64,000 nt of DNA from Fasciola hepatica (taxonomy: Eukaryota > Platyhelminthes > Trematoda > Plagiorchiida > Fasciolidae). The stretch lies in the NCBI GenBank assembly GCA_948099385.1, contig CANUEZ040000165.1:7906001-7970000 (forward strand). Direction: 5' to 3'. The first letter of the stretch is position 1, and each line of letters begins with the position of its first letter. A program made the position numbers and the translations under genes. Shown here piece by piece: positions 24,406 to 35,051 of this stretch. The notes under the pieces are model-generated. The model was given only the letters and a program-made list of their open reading frames with translations, had not been told where the DNA came from and searched no databases.

Positions 24406-24639
24406 CAAACCACTGTGTATTCCGTATGTTGGCTACTAGGGCGTTGTTTCCTTTTCCCATCCGTGTAGGTCCACTCCCTGTCCATCTTGTATATTCATAC
24501 TTTCTAATTCAACGTGCAGGATGGCGAGAAAGGCAGTGATCCGTGGGGCTTGCCCTACTATTTACCGCTGTATGATGATGATGGCTGCAGTCGGCAGAGC
24601 TATATGCTCTTTGAAAGATGGGTAATGCGCAGCGATTTC

Positions 24640-27095
24640 GAGTGTTTCCATTGGAAAGTGTATCACTCCATCTGACTTTTAAAATAGATCTGCGGAACCA
24701 TTGATCGATAGTTTCTAGTCGCCTAATATCCTCAGCTCTTAATCGCCAAGTTTCGCAACCTTAAAGCAAGACTGGTCGGACAGCGGCATTGAACACCCGG
24801 AGCTTGGTCTTCGGACCAATCTGATTCCGTCGCCAAAGGATGTTTCGGAGCTGTAGAAACGCCATTCGGGCCGCGTCGATGCACTTTTTGATATCATTTG
24901 CGACTTTTGCGTTTGTCAAGATGGTGGAGCCAAAATACTTAAGATCCGAGACAATTTCTGTTGGTCGGCTATTCAGTTGTAGGGCTCGGTTTGCGTGACT
25001 AATGGGTATTTCGAACATCTTGATTTTGCTGATATTGGTCTGAGGACCAATCTGTAAAGCATAATATTTACCCAATCAATGGCCACTTGCAAGGTGGTCG
25101 GGTCCTCCCCGGGCGCCACTGCGTCTTCTGCAAATTCAAGGTCCGTAATACTGCAGCCTGAAGAAACTCAAACGCCGTGATAACCTTCCATAGAACGATG
25201 CGTCGCCCGACCCACAGCAGAGTTGGACCGTACTGGAGATAACGGGCACCTGTCATATTCCTGACCAGTTTGAATGGACAAGACTCCTCGCCGTAAGCTC
25301 GAATACGTGCTTGTGTCCCAGCATAATGCAACTAGACCAGTTTGAATGAGGCATCAACAGCTAGCATTATCCCACACAAAGACTCGCGATCGGTTGAGTC
25401 AAAGGTCAAAAGTGTGAAGTGTTCGGAGGTAGGGCGTTGTAATTTGTAACGGTGTTCCAGGATGCTCCGATGTATGAATATTTGGCCGATACATTCACTG
25501 TCTGGGCGGAAGCCTTTCTGGTTTTTTTTAATTATTACGTGCTTGTGCATAAGTACTGTGTAAGGGGAATATACCCCACAACCACGAAGGCCCACTGCGC
25601 TAATCGGGATAGTTCGCAGCCAGACCCTGAAACTTGGAGTGACGGAGAACCACATAAGATCCCAATGGGTCACGTGTGGCAACGATCCGGACGACAGTGA
25701 GGATTAGTCTACGGTGCGTATCTCGTTTCAGCACAAGCCGAGCTAATGCTTTTGCGACCACCTGTAGCAGGCTGATGCCACAGTGGTTCTCGCACACCTT
25801 TTCGGGGAAAAGGAAGCAGAACCGAGGTTTTCCAATCGGATGGACATTTTTCAGTCTCCCAAATCACGCAGAATAAAGCATAAAGTGGTTCAGTGACCAC
25901 CGGAAGGCATGTCTTGTAGATTTATGCAGGGAATTTCTCTCCACCGGGGGACTTACCAAATTTTAAACGGGTGATCACATTAGCTACCGAATGACAAAGG
26001 ATCACAGTTGACGCTATATGGGGAGCTGAAGTCGACTCGATATCTGGTGGGCGATTGAGGAACTGACTGAAATGTCCTACCCATCTGGTTACTTCATCAT
26101 CCATATCACTGATGGGTACACCAGCGGTATCGCTCAAGATAGATTGAATGAACTGTCTTTTACTCTGCGCCGATCGTATGGGGTGGGAGAGGTTTACAAA
26201 GTGACAAGCACTGGCTGAAGTTTTCATCTTATTTGAGATTTCGTCCCAGTAAGTGCGTCGATCTTTCTTTGCGGAGCTGGTTGCCTCGCGTCTGAGAGGT
26301 TGGTATTCAGGGCGGTCGGATAAGCAGGCATCTTTAGTCAGGATGGACAGACAGTATCCTCAGATGTCCAGTCTTGATAGCGGTGCTTCGTGAATCCTAA
26401 TTCGCCTATTGGGCTTGATGTACTACTACTTTCAGTTTAGCTCACAGCAGGTCGACTGAGTCTGCCGTGTGGTGTGAGGTGGATACCGGTTGAGAACCGT
26501 GATTCAATCTCCGTCGTTAGAGCTTCCGTTTTCTACCGCAACTTTAGTATTTTTACACTGAGGCGCCTCGGGAAAGTTGTATTTATTCGGGTAGTTAGCC
26601 GAGGACGAAGCTTCGCGCGTGTAGCACGTGATCTGATCTTCCCTTGCTGCCTACCTCAGCCCCGCGACGCAGTCTGTGGCCTTCTGTTGACGAGATTCAG
26701 CGCTACCGGATTCGTTCGTAGTCACTTCAGTGAGCTCTTCTACCGTCATTGGAATACCATGTGAGAAGATGCCTTCTAGGGCGCTGGAACCGTGCGCCGG
26801 TTATGCACAACCGGTTGAAATAAAAGAAATTGATTAGCCTATCACCGTTTTCACAGCACTGGCCCAGGCCGAAGTTCCCGACGGAGCGTGACGTTTTCAG
26901 ACATCTTGTGCACCTGTCCGAGCTTTCCAGTCACTCGCTGTGATAAGCATATCTCTCTGGAGTGTGATTCACCACCGTTTGAGGCTGTCGTAGAATTCGT
27001 TCTTCGCACTATTTTCGGATGGTAGGGTCGGGACGTAGATCGCAACCACGGTAAGGTTGACTGGTTAGAAGAAAATATAAATAACGGTATCATTT
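24640..27095 (-). mobile_element. RTE-C LINE (SR2-like), decayed, left arm
   Basis: Minus-strand order from 27095 down: an endonuclease remnant (VVAIYVPTLPSENSAKNEFY, then RDMLITASDWKARTG, the degenerate form of the A-G-D-x-N-A motif), a linker with MDDEVTRWVGHFSQFLNRPP near 26080, then RT blocks (WETEKCPSDWKTSVLLPFP; CENHCGISLLQVVAKALARL; NQKGFRPDSECIGQIFIHRS), and a C-terminal part with DLKYFGSTILTNAKVANDIK and LRVFNAAVRPVLL. SINE-1 copy D interrupts the RT. Many stops and frame changes make it inactive. The motif spacing fits the RTE clade, close in pattern to schistosome SR2. Confidence 0.65.
25551..25700 (-). mobile_element. SINE-1 copy D, 5'-truncated, inside a LINE
   Basis: The body blocks GATCTTATGTGGTTCTCCGT and TTTCAGGGTCTGGC and the GCCTTCGTGGTTGTGGGG block are present on the minus strand; the tRNA-like head is missing. 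It ends in CACAAGCACGTAATAAT, a probable family 3' end. It interrupts the RT domain of the 24640-27095 LINE. The right arm keeps only the last bases of this SINE (near 52980-53000). Confidence 0.6.
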
Positions 27096-27129
27096 TGGCT
27101 TCTAAGCTGTGCAATATAAAATGTCACTT

Positions 27130-28110
27130 TTCACGTCACGTTGTCATATCTTCCGGCATATGATCACTGACTGGATGGGTTTCGTGGCTGTGTAATCCAC
27201 TGTGGAAACCCAAAACGACCTGAATGGCCAGATGCACTGGTTCGGCTTTTAATACCCTCCTCCCACGTTACGGACTGGCCACCTAATGGCGCTTATCCTG
27301 TCCGGTTTATTATAGTCTCTGACATATGTCTGATGCCATTAATTTGCAAAACCAGCCACCAATCGGACTACGGGTTAAATCTGTATAGTGCTTGACCTCG
27401 TCATTGCAATAATTTCTCTCAAAAGACTTTATCGAGCTGTCAGATAGAGATGGATGGAAATCCATTTTAGTTTGTTCTGGCGGAATGGCTGTGGGTAGGA
27501 GCTTGTACGACATTTTCATTTTGCAAAGGTTCACTAAAGTTGTATCACGATTCAGTCGTACAGCCCGCCCTAAATTAAACAGTTCCCTAACACAAGAGCA
27601 CTTTGCTCTGCGTAATCAATCTTGCAGTAACACCACAGTTTGGTGTAACTTGTGGAAATTGAGAAGTGGTAATATGTTGGTATTAGAAGCAGACAGTTCT
27701 AGTGAACCGCGTAGTCGCCTACATTTCTGAATGACGTCATTTTTTTCTTTAATTCGACCATATCGGTAGTAGTACGGGATATAAAAACACATTCAATATT
27801 TTTGATAATAAGGACACCGATCAGGAGTCCAATGGCAAATTAGACTCATCCCATCGAAAGTTTACTTTTGGGATGACGGAGTGCACTTCAAATCCCATGA
27901 TGATACTGGCCTAAACTGTCAGCCAGACTCGTTGGACGTTATGGATCACGTATATTTCGCCACGTTCCTTTTAGGCATGATGAGAATTGCCTTGCGGTGG
28001 ACCCCGTGAAAGGTCACCACAATGTGCAAGTGATTCGAACAAGTAAATTTTAGATGGCGAATTACAATTAAATGACGATAGAAAATAGATTGGTCAATAA
28101 TTTATTCACT
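27130..28110. other. Arm sequence without recognised content
   Basis: Present in both arms (mirror 51866-52850). On the minus strand there is a 74-codon ORF at 27310-27534 (MSYKLLPTAIPPEQTKMDFH...) whose stop is overlapped by AATAAA. It could be an exonised fragment; I see no family and no splice context. Confidence 0.4.
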
Positions 28111-28425
28111 GGAAGCCTAGACAAGACGAAGATGAATATGGGAGGCCGATTCAATATTGTAGCCGATCAAACCGTCAGAGGTGATCGACTCATCCAGCCA
28201 TGTTCCGACCACGGACTATTCCTAGCGAGTTAATACTGCTTACTGCCAATATGAGCGCTTGCACATGGAGCCTCGTTTCCGTTGGGTTAGCAGTGACCCA
28301 AACACGAATAACCATCAGAAATCACAGTTGTGATTCATTCGTGGGTACTTCAATGAATAGTATCCATTCACACTCCAAACGACTTAGATTAGATCCTTGT
28401 GAAGAAATAACATCGGGGTAATCAA
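28110..28425 (+). pseudogene. LINE endonuclease remnant, left arm
   Basis: It retains only DKTKMNMGGRFNIV and GDRLIQ..SDHGLFLAS, the segment after the GDxNAQVG motif. The upstream half exists only in the right arm (49750-50580). The junction after TTATTCACTG marks a deletion of about 2 kb relative to the right arm. Confidence 0.5.
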
Positions 28426-28449
28426 GTATGAAGACGAGTGGGCAGAGAA

Positions 28450-28509
28450 GTACCTGGTACGCATACCTGATGAGCGGCAACAACCGCAAAACCGGTCGTG
28501 CGCTTCCGG
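28450..28509 (+). ncRNA. Hammerhead ribozyme, G12-to-A variant (left arm)
   Basis: Core CTGATGA at 28467-28473; helix II GCGG (28474-28477), loop CAACAA, CCGC (28484-28487). Where GAAA is required the sequence is AAAA (28488-28491), so the universally conserved G12 is lost. Helix III would be ACC/GGT and the cleavage base C17 is 28497. Helix I strands are 28450-28466 and 28498-28509. G12 acts as the general base in known hammerheads, so this copy is predicted inactive. Confidence 0.8.
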
Positions 28510-28546
28510 GGAAGTTTTGTCCACACGTTCATATGCTACGTACTAT

Positions 28547-28548
<2 letters not shown>

Positions 28549-28598
<50 letters not shown>
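28549..28598. repeat. (TA)n microsatellite beside the left hammerhead
   Basis: About 25 TA units starting some 40 bases downstream of the ribozyme; the right-arm copy (49384-49441) is slightly longer. Confidence 0.95.
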
Positions 28599-28600
<2 letters not shown>

Positions 28601-28679
28601 TATATTCCACACCTGCCTGATCTCAGACTGTGTGCCAAACAGAACATGGTACAATCGGGGAGGAAGGGGTAGACAGCCC

Positions 28680-29555
28680 AAGTTCGTTTTTTTGTGGGCG
28701 CAATACTGCCAGGTTGTCCAAGCAAAGGCAGCCGGTTTTCTTAGGGTTCAACAAACGGAGCCTTTTGCTCTCCAAAGCTTAACCCGAAAGACTGGGACGA
28801 AACGTGGGGTCTGTAACCCACTGGGATCCGGTGACTGAATGCCCAGTTCGTACGCCCTTCGGACGAGGCCAAACATCCTGGGTACGCAGTGCACCTCTCC
28901 GCCAAAGATGCCGGTGAGCACACCGTTTTGCGCCTAATGCGCCATCCATGGTTGGGTTTGAACCGGGGTTCAGCCTTCTCTAGACTGGCTATTAGTCAGC
29001 CAATCCGGTGAAGAGCGCCGGGAATTCGCTTTCGTCCCCTCACTTAAGCAAGAACGTCTGCCACGAGAAAGCTGAGTAGGACTTCCTCAGGAGAGCCTGT
29101 GGGAGACGCACGGTCACCTGGGGGCAATGCGAGGGACGTTCTGGATAAGTAGCCATCTCAGAACCTGAGACACCCAACCCGACCATTCTGAGGCATTTGG
29201 ATGACATCTGATACAACAGTCCAGATTGTTTACTTTCAGTCTTCTGAACCGTAGATTGTATAAATTTAATGTCCAATCAAGCATTTCACTTGCCCATTGC
29301 ATTGCGGACTTGAAACTATCGTTCTACTGGTCGCTGTTCAAATAATGCTAGACCTTTAACTGAGTGCGTGATAGCTCGCTTACTAAGACGGAACAGAGAT
29401 TGGTTAAATACTAGATGAATATTTCGGTGTTCATTATAGAGCTGGGATATTCGAACAGTATCGAGGATACTTGTCCGAATTATTAAAAAAAATTTATGAT
29501 GGTGGAAAAGTGGGCTCTTGAAATCAACGCTTAAATTCCCTAGTGGTTAGGTGAC
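28680..29555 (+). repeat. Repeat R2, copy 1 (left arm only)
   Basis: Absent from the right arm, where GACAGCCC runs directly into TCCATCAACTTAG. Parts of it (28740-28930 and 28950-29210, with CCATGGTTGGGTTTGAACC, GGGAATTCGCTTTCGTCC and CTGAGACACCCAACCCGACC) recur at 58740-59640. No coding capacity or clear target-site duplication is seen. Class unknown. Confidence 0.6.
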
Positions 29556-29604
29556 CTCCATTAACTTAGTAGTAGATGGGCTGGAGGATCGAGGTCTAAG
29601 TTCA

Positions 29605-29860
29605 GCTGGCGGTAGTTGAATGATTTACAGCGTTTTTTTACCAACTCGTGGGTCTGAGTTTCGAAGCCCCGCCACCGCCGGTCGTTTTGGTGATCGATAG
29701 TAATGCACAATCGTCAGGCTAGTCACCAAACCTGACCTTTAGAGACCTTATGTGGTTCTTCACTCCGAGTTTCAGGGTCTGGTTGCCGGTTGTCTTTAAC
29801 AAAGCAATAGACCTTTGTGGCTATGAGGTACACCCCCCTCCCCCCGTTGCACGCATGCTC
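29605..29860 (+). mobile_element. SINE-1 copy B (left arm)
   Basis: This copy has a tRNA-like head (GGCGGTAGTTGAATGATTTA ... GAGTTTCGAAGCCCC), then CCTTATGTGGTTCTTCACTC, TTTCAGGGTCTGG and CCTTTGTGGCTATGAGG, in the same order as copy A. It ends near the C-rich run at 29831-29845. It is duplicated in inverted orientation at 49030-49262. Confidence 0.7.
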
Positions 29861-30004
29861 AAGCATATATTAAAAATCCTGCGTATTTTGGTTCTGGTAT
29901 CTTACATCATCGGTGAAAAACAAGATTCTTTGATCACAAAATGTGCCATTCGCGTCCTACATAATGACGGTGCTGTGAAGCTTTCCCAGGTCTGAAATCG
30001 AGAA

Positions 30005-30720
30005 CAAAATGATAAATTATTTTATCCTCATCTCTCGAGTTGCAACGCATTAGTCTATCACAAGTTTAAAGTGAGCTCCATTCTCTGGATGCCTACACTA
30101 TGGCACACGTTTCCTTTACGATTACTGTGTGGATAAGTTCATATTGAATGATGGTCCTTGGAAAAATGCTGCTGGTCGCTCGTTTCTGTTCGAAGTGGCA
30201 GCAATGGCGGAGCATCTGTTTACAAAATCAGCGGCGTGTTTCGATCTACAGTCGTGATTTCAGTTTGTATCTTCCATTTGTGATGTTCGAGGTATCATGT
30301 CGAGTGCTACCGGAACGATTCTGTTGTGAACGACGTGGCAGATTTTATCGCAGCGTTATTGAATCCAGTTGGAATTGTAAGCGGTCACGGCTCTTCTAGG
30401 CTCCATGACCCGGTTCTGCAAAACCCTTGCATAATTCCAACGCCAGCTACCTTACTCGGTCTGCGGTGAAATCACACTTCGCTTCATTCAGAATGAAGCC
30501 ATACATTTCGAAGGCTGCTAAGTATTTTTTCAAAGCATTCGGGTGATATCATCAATGCTCGACTATGTACGATGACATCATAAACATACGCGAGTTTCTC
30601 TTCCACACTTTTGTCTTGGATGAGGTTATCAGTGGCGCCTTTGAAACAGGTCAAACTATTCACTGCTCCCTATGATAGCCGCCTGTATCCATACGATGTG
30701 TTGCCCATTCCAAACACCGT
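30005..30720 (-). pseudogene. Ty3/gypsy RT-RNase H fragment, left arm
   Basis: The minus strand reads, across frames, DNLIQDKSVEEKLAYVYDVI (the Y-x-D-D box has become YVYD), then VHSRALDDITRML and YLAAFEMYGFILNEAKCDFT, all typical of gypsy RT after the catalytic box. Further on KETCAIV.ASREW (about 30100) resembles the Y-S-x-x-E-K-E-x-L-A-I-V motif at the start of RNase H. Stops and frameshifts abound. It reaches the inner arm boundary, so the rest of the element was lost there. Confidence 0.6.
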
Positions 30721-31227
30721 TTAGATATGTGCATCTCGTACATGGATTTGATGGTATGTATTTTCTAGACCTGATGTGCTTTACATTTGAAACTGTGATA
30801 TTTTTCCGATCGATCTGGGAATTGTGTATGCGTCAAGTTTATTGAAGTCTTTAACGTTTGAACTGTAATGTATTCAGCCTTTCGTTGATGGCGGCTAACA
30901 GTTCTGCTCTCCATGATAACTCCAAAAGCTCAACAATCGCTGGGTTGCTGTTGAGATGAAAACCCCATCTGCTCAACTGTGGCGCTTGAAGTTCGTAACT
31001 GTGACGTAGGTAATTGTTTGCAGTAAGATAAAGGAATACACTGTTTTAAATGGGTTGCTGTCGTACCACAGATTCGAGGGCGGACGTCTACCGTCAAACT
31101 GAATTTAGATGTTGCTGTGGGAGTTCAAGAATTCGCGTTGTTCTTCCCCCAGAGAACTGAGTTTCCAACTTAGAAAGCGCCGGTGGCATCGTCTTGTTGT
31201 GTGGAAATACAACATTTTGAAGTTCTT
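30721..31227. other. Unrecognised spacer sequence
   Basis: Nothing recognisable on either strand; it lies between the inner end of the left arm and the RTE-B fragment. Confidence 0.5.
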
Positions 31228-31845
31228 GGCGATTAAAAATTCAGTTCAGTTCAGTTTATTCGACCAATAACCTCGCACTTTTGTGCTCTGGTTTCGGTTG
31301 CTACCTTCCAGCATCGTCCAATGAAGGGCAGAAAGAATAGAAACATAGTGATAATGATCCAAGACCTGAAAGTGCCAAGCGGGAATCAAGAGGACAAGTA
31401 AAGAGTCCGGATACAACTATGCCACTGGCCGCGACACCTAGCCATATCACTTAATGTCTCTAACGATTTAGTAGGCGGATCACGTAGACCCCAACCTGAA
31501 AGTCTAACATGTCCTACTCGGCCAAGTCCACTCGTCAAGGTTTTTATACCTTTTTGTCATGTCATGGGCTGACAACCTCGACCTACCTTTCAATCACTAA
31601 GGGCTTCAGAAGACAGCGTACGTCGAGGAAGTCTATCGGTGGGCATGCGTATCACATATCCCAACCACCTTAACCTGTTTAGATTCAGTACTTGATCCAG
31701 AGACTGACATCTGGTTCCCAACACTTTACGTCTAACCTCAACACTGCTGATACGATGTTCCCACCATACTCGGGCAATGCTACGGATTTATCGATGCTCA
31801 AACACCGACAATCTTTGCCTATCTACCCTTAAAGACCACGGGATT
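31228..31845 (-). mobile_element. RTE-B LINE 3' end
   Basis: Reverse complement of the RTE-B C-terminus and 3' UTR at 15720-16335. It ends in repeated CAGTT/AACTG units (31228-31250). The distal part, from 31675 on, is the start of the 3377-bp tandem unit. Confidence 0.7.
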
Positions 31846-31867
31846 TGCGCTTCCTACCTTGCTTTTA

Positions 31868-31965
31868 GCTCTTTTTCACTTCACGCTTCTTTTCGACGAT
31901 GCTGTGAGGTTGCAGCCGAAACCAGAACACAGAATTGGGAGGTTTATGGTTAAATGAACTGACAT
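31868..31965 (+). mobile_element. RTE-B 3' UTR fragment
   Basis: TTTTTCACTTCACGCTTCTT through GCAGCCGAAACCAGAACACA to GGTTAAATGAACTGA matches the RTE-B 3' UTR in plus orientation, so the two RTE-B ends face each other. It is repeated in units 2 and 3. Confidence 0.6.
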
Positions 31966-32123
31966 TCAGTCGGTAAAATTGTCAGAAAAATCATTGGTCC
32001 CAGCAAATAGGCTCCCACTCAGCCGCCCCACTGCTTTGCGGACAGGTTCTTGGTAGAACTAAAGGCTTTAGTTAAGAACCCTACTCGTTCTCCTGCTCAG
32101 CGGCTGAACCCCCTAACAACGCA

Positions 32124-32683
32124 ATGCTGAGGTCAGAAAGCGAGTATTGGGTATTATTTCGGAGAACGTTCTGTCACAGCTTATCCAGCTTAGTGGACTT
32201 CGTTGGTTGGGGCACGTGTTACGTATGGCAAACACATGCCTACCGTACCGTGTCCTATTCTCCGTTCTTCCTCAGGAGTGGAAGAGACCACGTGGAGGTC
32301 AACAGATGACGTGGCAGCGAGGAACGAGAAAATGTACAGCAGACTTAGGAAAAGTAGGTGCTTCACGTCTTTGTGGTTGGGGTCCGAAAGATCCTTCTAC
32401 CAGTTGGCTGGAGACACTGAAGGATATGGCAGCGAACCGCGAGCAGTGGCGATCGTGTTGTCACTTTCTGTTGAATCAGAATGACCGATCGATGTGCGTT
32501 TGAACAGTTAGACTGTGTATTCCGTGTGTTGGCTACTAGGGCATTCTTTCCTTTTCCCACCCATGTAGGTCCACTCCCTTTCCATCTTGTATATTCTAAC
32601 TTTCTAATTCGACGTACAAGATGGTGAGAAAAACAGTGGTCAGTGGGGCTTGCCCTACTGTTTAACGCTGTACGATGATGATG
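32124..32683 (+). mobile_element. RTE-A 3' end, plus orientation (unit 1)
   Basis: C-terminal 118 codons (32147-32503) contain LSGLRWLGHVLRMANTCLPY, WQRGTRKCTADLGKVGASRL and STSWLETLKDMAANREQWRS, then the 3' UTR with TATTCCGTGTGTTGGCTACT, ending TACGATGATGATG. Such W-L-G-H and D-M-A-x-x-R-x-x-W-R motifs are typical of RTE C-termini. Copies in units 2 and 3 lie at 35501-36060 and 38878-39437. Confidence 0.8.
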
Positions 32684-32990
32684 ACCCGTCCAACATCTGC
32701 GAACTTCAAGCTGCATAGGTCGTCGCGCAGAATAGCCAGGACCGCAAGCTGTGAACTGTGGCGATCTTGTTGTCACTTTCTCTCGGATCACAATGACCGA
32801 TCAATGTGCGTTTGTACAGTTGGATTGTATATTCCGTGTGTTGGCTACTGCGTCGTTTCTCTTCCCCACCCGTGTAGGTCTGCTCCCTCTTCATCTTGTA
32901 TATTCATTCTTTCCATATCCACGTGCAACATGGTGAGCAAGGTAGTGTCAGTGGGGCTTGGCTTGCTGTTTAAGGTCGCACGGTGATGTT
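32684..32990 (+). mobile_element. Short RTE-A derivative: 5' head fused to 3' tail (unit 1)
   Basis: The first ~72 bp (CCCGTCCAACATCTGC ... GCGCAGAATAGCCAGGACCG) equal the RTE-A 5' end at 21124-21205. They are fused near 32755 to the last ~235 bp of RTE-A (CTGTGGCGATCTTGTTGTCA on through the 3' UTR to CACGGTGATGTTAG). All endonuclease and RT coding is gone. It follows directly after another RTE-A 3' end and is more diverged from it than the array copies are from each other. Confidence 0.7.
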
Positions 32991-34371
32991 AGTTTTATGT
33001 TTATTCACTGGTGCCTGAATTGGCAATCTGCCTCTTGTTTTCGGTCCTTTGGTCGACGCATCCAGTGGTGTCTTCGAGTCGTGACCCGTTAACCATCATT
33101 TGGGTTGCCGTGATCGCAAATTTGACGGTTAATATCATCTCAACAACGTTGATTTTTGTATTCATTCACGTAGGGAAATCCCGTTTTCTCTCTCTAGGAG
33201 TACTGGATGAAGTCACTATTTGAGTGTGGGAACGGGATGACAACGCCAGTTAGGTAAATTAATGGTACTAAGAGTGACACCATTATTTCGATGTTCGAAC
33301 TTGTTGAGTAGCTAAATCTTGTTGAGCATAGTTTGGTAGTCGCAAATACCGCACGTGGTTGAGTTCACTGACCAATGTTTTCATACCCTTGTTTGGTGAG
33401 CTGATCGTGGGTAGTGATTTAGCAACTCGTTACAGCAACCCCTTCAGACCTCTACGTTCCGAGATCTCTAGCTCGAACTGATTGTTCTGTCTGACCCAGG
33501 GTACGATCGTTGAATGCTAATGGCACTTAAGTGGTTAGCATACATATAGGTTTGTTCTTGTTTCCAAGTCACTCCTCCCAGGAGCCCCGAATCTGAACGG
33601 TTCTTCGCATGTACTAATAATTCGAGCTAGGGCACAATATTTAACAAATGATTAATGATTGTTGCCGAATATTCCTGGACTGTCCGCACTGCATGTCTCG
33701 ATGTGAGGAACTTGTAGCCAGTAGCTGGTTGAGTATGAATGCTGCTCACTGAGTAAATGAATCGTTCATTGCTCAAAATACCATCGTGGAGTGACAATAA
33801 ACGTGATTACGACACATGAATACAACGTAATAAGACGAAGCAAAACATACGAACCTCCTAGTGGCATTCTCCGATCGGATAATAACTGCCTTCAAGTGGA
33901 CTGGACAGTTGTGAAGCGAATAAGCATTGTTGTTAAATCTGACTGATTTTGTCGGTGTTCGAATGAGTGGTTCCTAATAAACAACTTTATCCGCAACATC
34001 CTCTGAACTGCTACAGGTGTATGAGGTTAATTATGCGATATGTGGATGGGAATTTGAATTGTGGGTTTTCCTTGAGAACTTTGATCGGAGCCTTTAGGTA
34101 AGAGTGTTATTATCCAATAGTACCCATTGCAGCACTGGGAAGAGAAGTGTCGATCATATTAGGTTACTTGTTCATTGTTTGTGTCCGTGATTCACTCTTC
34201 TCGAGACCGTAAACCGCGTTTAGAGTTGCTGTGAAATACGTCACAACAATGTTGCAACTGACTGAGTATCTTTAAAGTCTCATGTGTCTTCTGTATACGT
34301 GAAGCTTATGTATTTGATATTCGACCTTGCGGTTAAATGAACCTAGTCAGATAACTCATTTACTGGGTTTC
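32991..34371. other. Unrecognised passenger sequence of the array unit
   Basis: About 1.38 kb with no retroelement motif. The longest ORF (33011-33223, 70 codons with a Val/Ile-rich hydrophobic stretch) lacks splice or start context. Also present at 36368-37748 and 39745-41125. Confidence 0.5.
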
Positions 34372-35050
34372 ATCATCATCATCATCGTACAGCGTTAAAC
34401 AGTAGGGCAAGCCCCACTGACCACTGCCTTTCTCACCATCTTGCACGTCGAATTAGAAAGTTAGAATATACAAGATGGAAAGGGAGTGGACCTACATGGG
34501 TGGGAAAAGGAAAGAATGCCCTAGTAGCCAACACACGGAATACACAGTCTAACTGTTCAAACGCACATCGATCGATCATTCTGATTCAACAGAAAGTGAC
34601 AACACGATCGCCACTGCTCGCGGTTCGCTGCCATATCCTTCAGTGTCTCCAGCCAACTGGTAGACGGATCTTTTGGACCCCAACCACGAAGACGTGAAGC
34701 ACCTACTTTTCTTAAGTCTGCTGTACATTTTCTCGTTCCTCGCTGCCACGTCATCTGTTGACCTCCACGTGGTCTCTTCCACTCCTGAGGAAGAACGGAG
34801 AATAGGACACGGTACGGTAGGCATGTGTTTGCCATACGTAACACGTGCCCCAACCAACGAAGTCCACTAAGCTGGATAAGCTGTGACAGAACGTTCTCCG
34901 AAATAATACCCAATACTCGCTTTCGACCTCATCGTTGCTTACTCGGCTATTCCACCCAATCCCAGCGATACTACGTAAACATCGATGGTCGAAAACCTCA
35001 AGACGACGAATATCTTCAGCACGCAGACTCCAAGTTTCGCAACCATACAA
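34372..35050 (-). mobile_element. RTE-A 3' end, minus orientation (unit 1)
   Basis: Starts with the CATCATCATCATCATCG tail and reads leftward through the 3' UTR and C-terminus (LSGLRWLGHVLRM, then YGCETWSLRAEDIRRLEVFD). It forms an inverted repeat with 32124-32683. Other copies are at 37749-38427 and 41126-41821; only the last continues into normal RTE-A sequence. Confidence 0.8.
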
Positions 35051-35051
35051 C

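Larger units (their letters stand above)
21118..24600 (+). mobile_element. RTE-A LINE, near full length, inactivated
   Basis: The element begins near CCCGTCCAACATCT (21124), the same head found at 32684, and ends in CGCTGTATGATGATGATG (24570-24587). In order it holds a 5' UTR, an apurinic/apyrimidinic (AP)-type endonuclease, RT, an interrupted C-terminal region and a 3' UTR with the block TATTCCGTATGTTGGCTACT shared by all RTE-A copies. Stops and frameshifts break the ORF. A foreign segment replaces part of the C-terminus (24113-24405). Because both ends and all domains are recognisable it serves as the reference for the family here. Confidence 0.8.
23881..30711 (+). repeat. Left arm of a large inverted repeat
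   Basis: It matches 48149-54643 in reverse complement with very few substitutions. Compared with the right arm it has two extra blocks (25551-27062 and 28680-29555) and lacks one (the equivalent of 49881-51865). After subtracting these, both arms have about 4.4 kb in common. It contains the RTE-A end, an SR2-like LINE, a hammerhead repeat, SINE-1 and a gypsy RT fragment. Confidence 0.9.
31675..35051. repeat. Tandem array unit 1 (3377 bp)
   Basis: Unit content, left to right: end of an RTE-B minus copy, a short RTE-B plus 3' UTR piece, about 160 bp unrecognised, RTE-A plus 3' end, a 307-bp RTE-A head-tail derivative, about 1.38 kb of unrecognised sequence, RTE-A minus 3' end. Identical landmarks recur exactly 3377 and 6754 bp later. 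Every ORF seen in unit 1 recurs in units 2 and 3 apart from isolated substitutions. Confidence 0.97.

Noticed and set aside
32363..32791. 142-codon minus ORF repeated in the array (also 35740-36168 and 39117-39545)
   Set aside because: Antisense shadow of the RTE-A 3' end and its short derivative.
33011..33223. 70-codon hydrophobic ORF repeated in the three array units
   Set aside because: Its conservation is fully explained by array duplication; no splice, start or family support.
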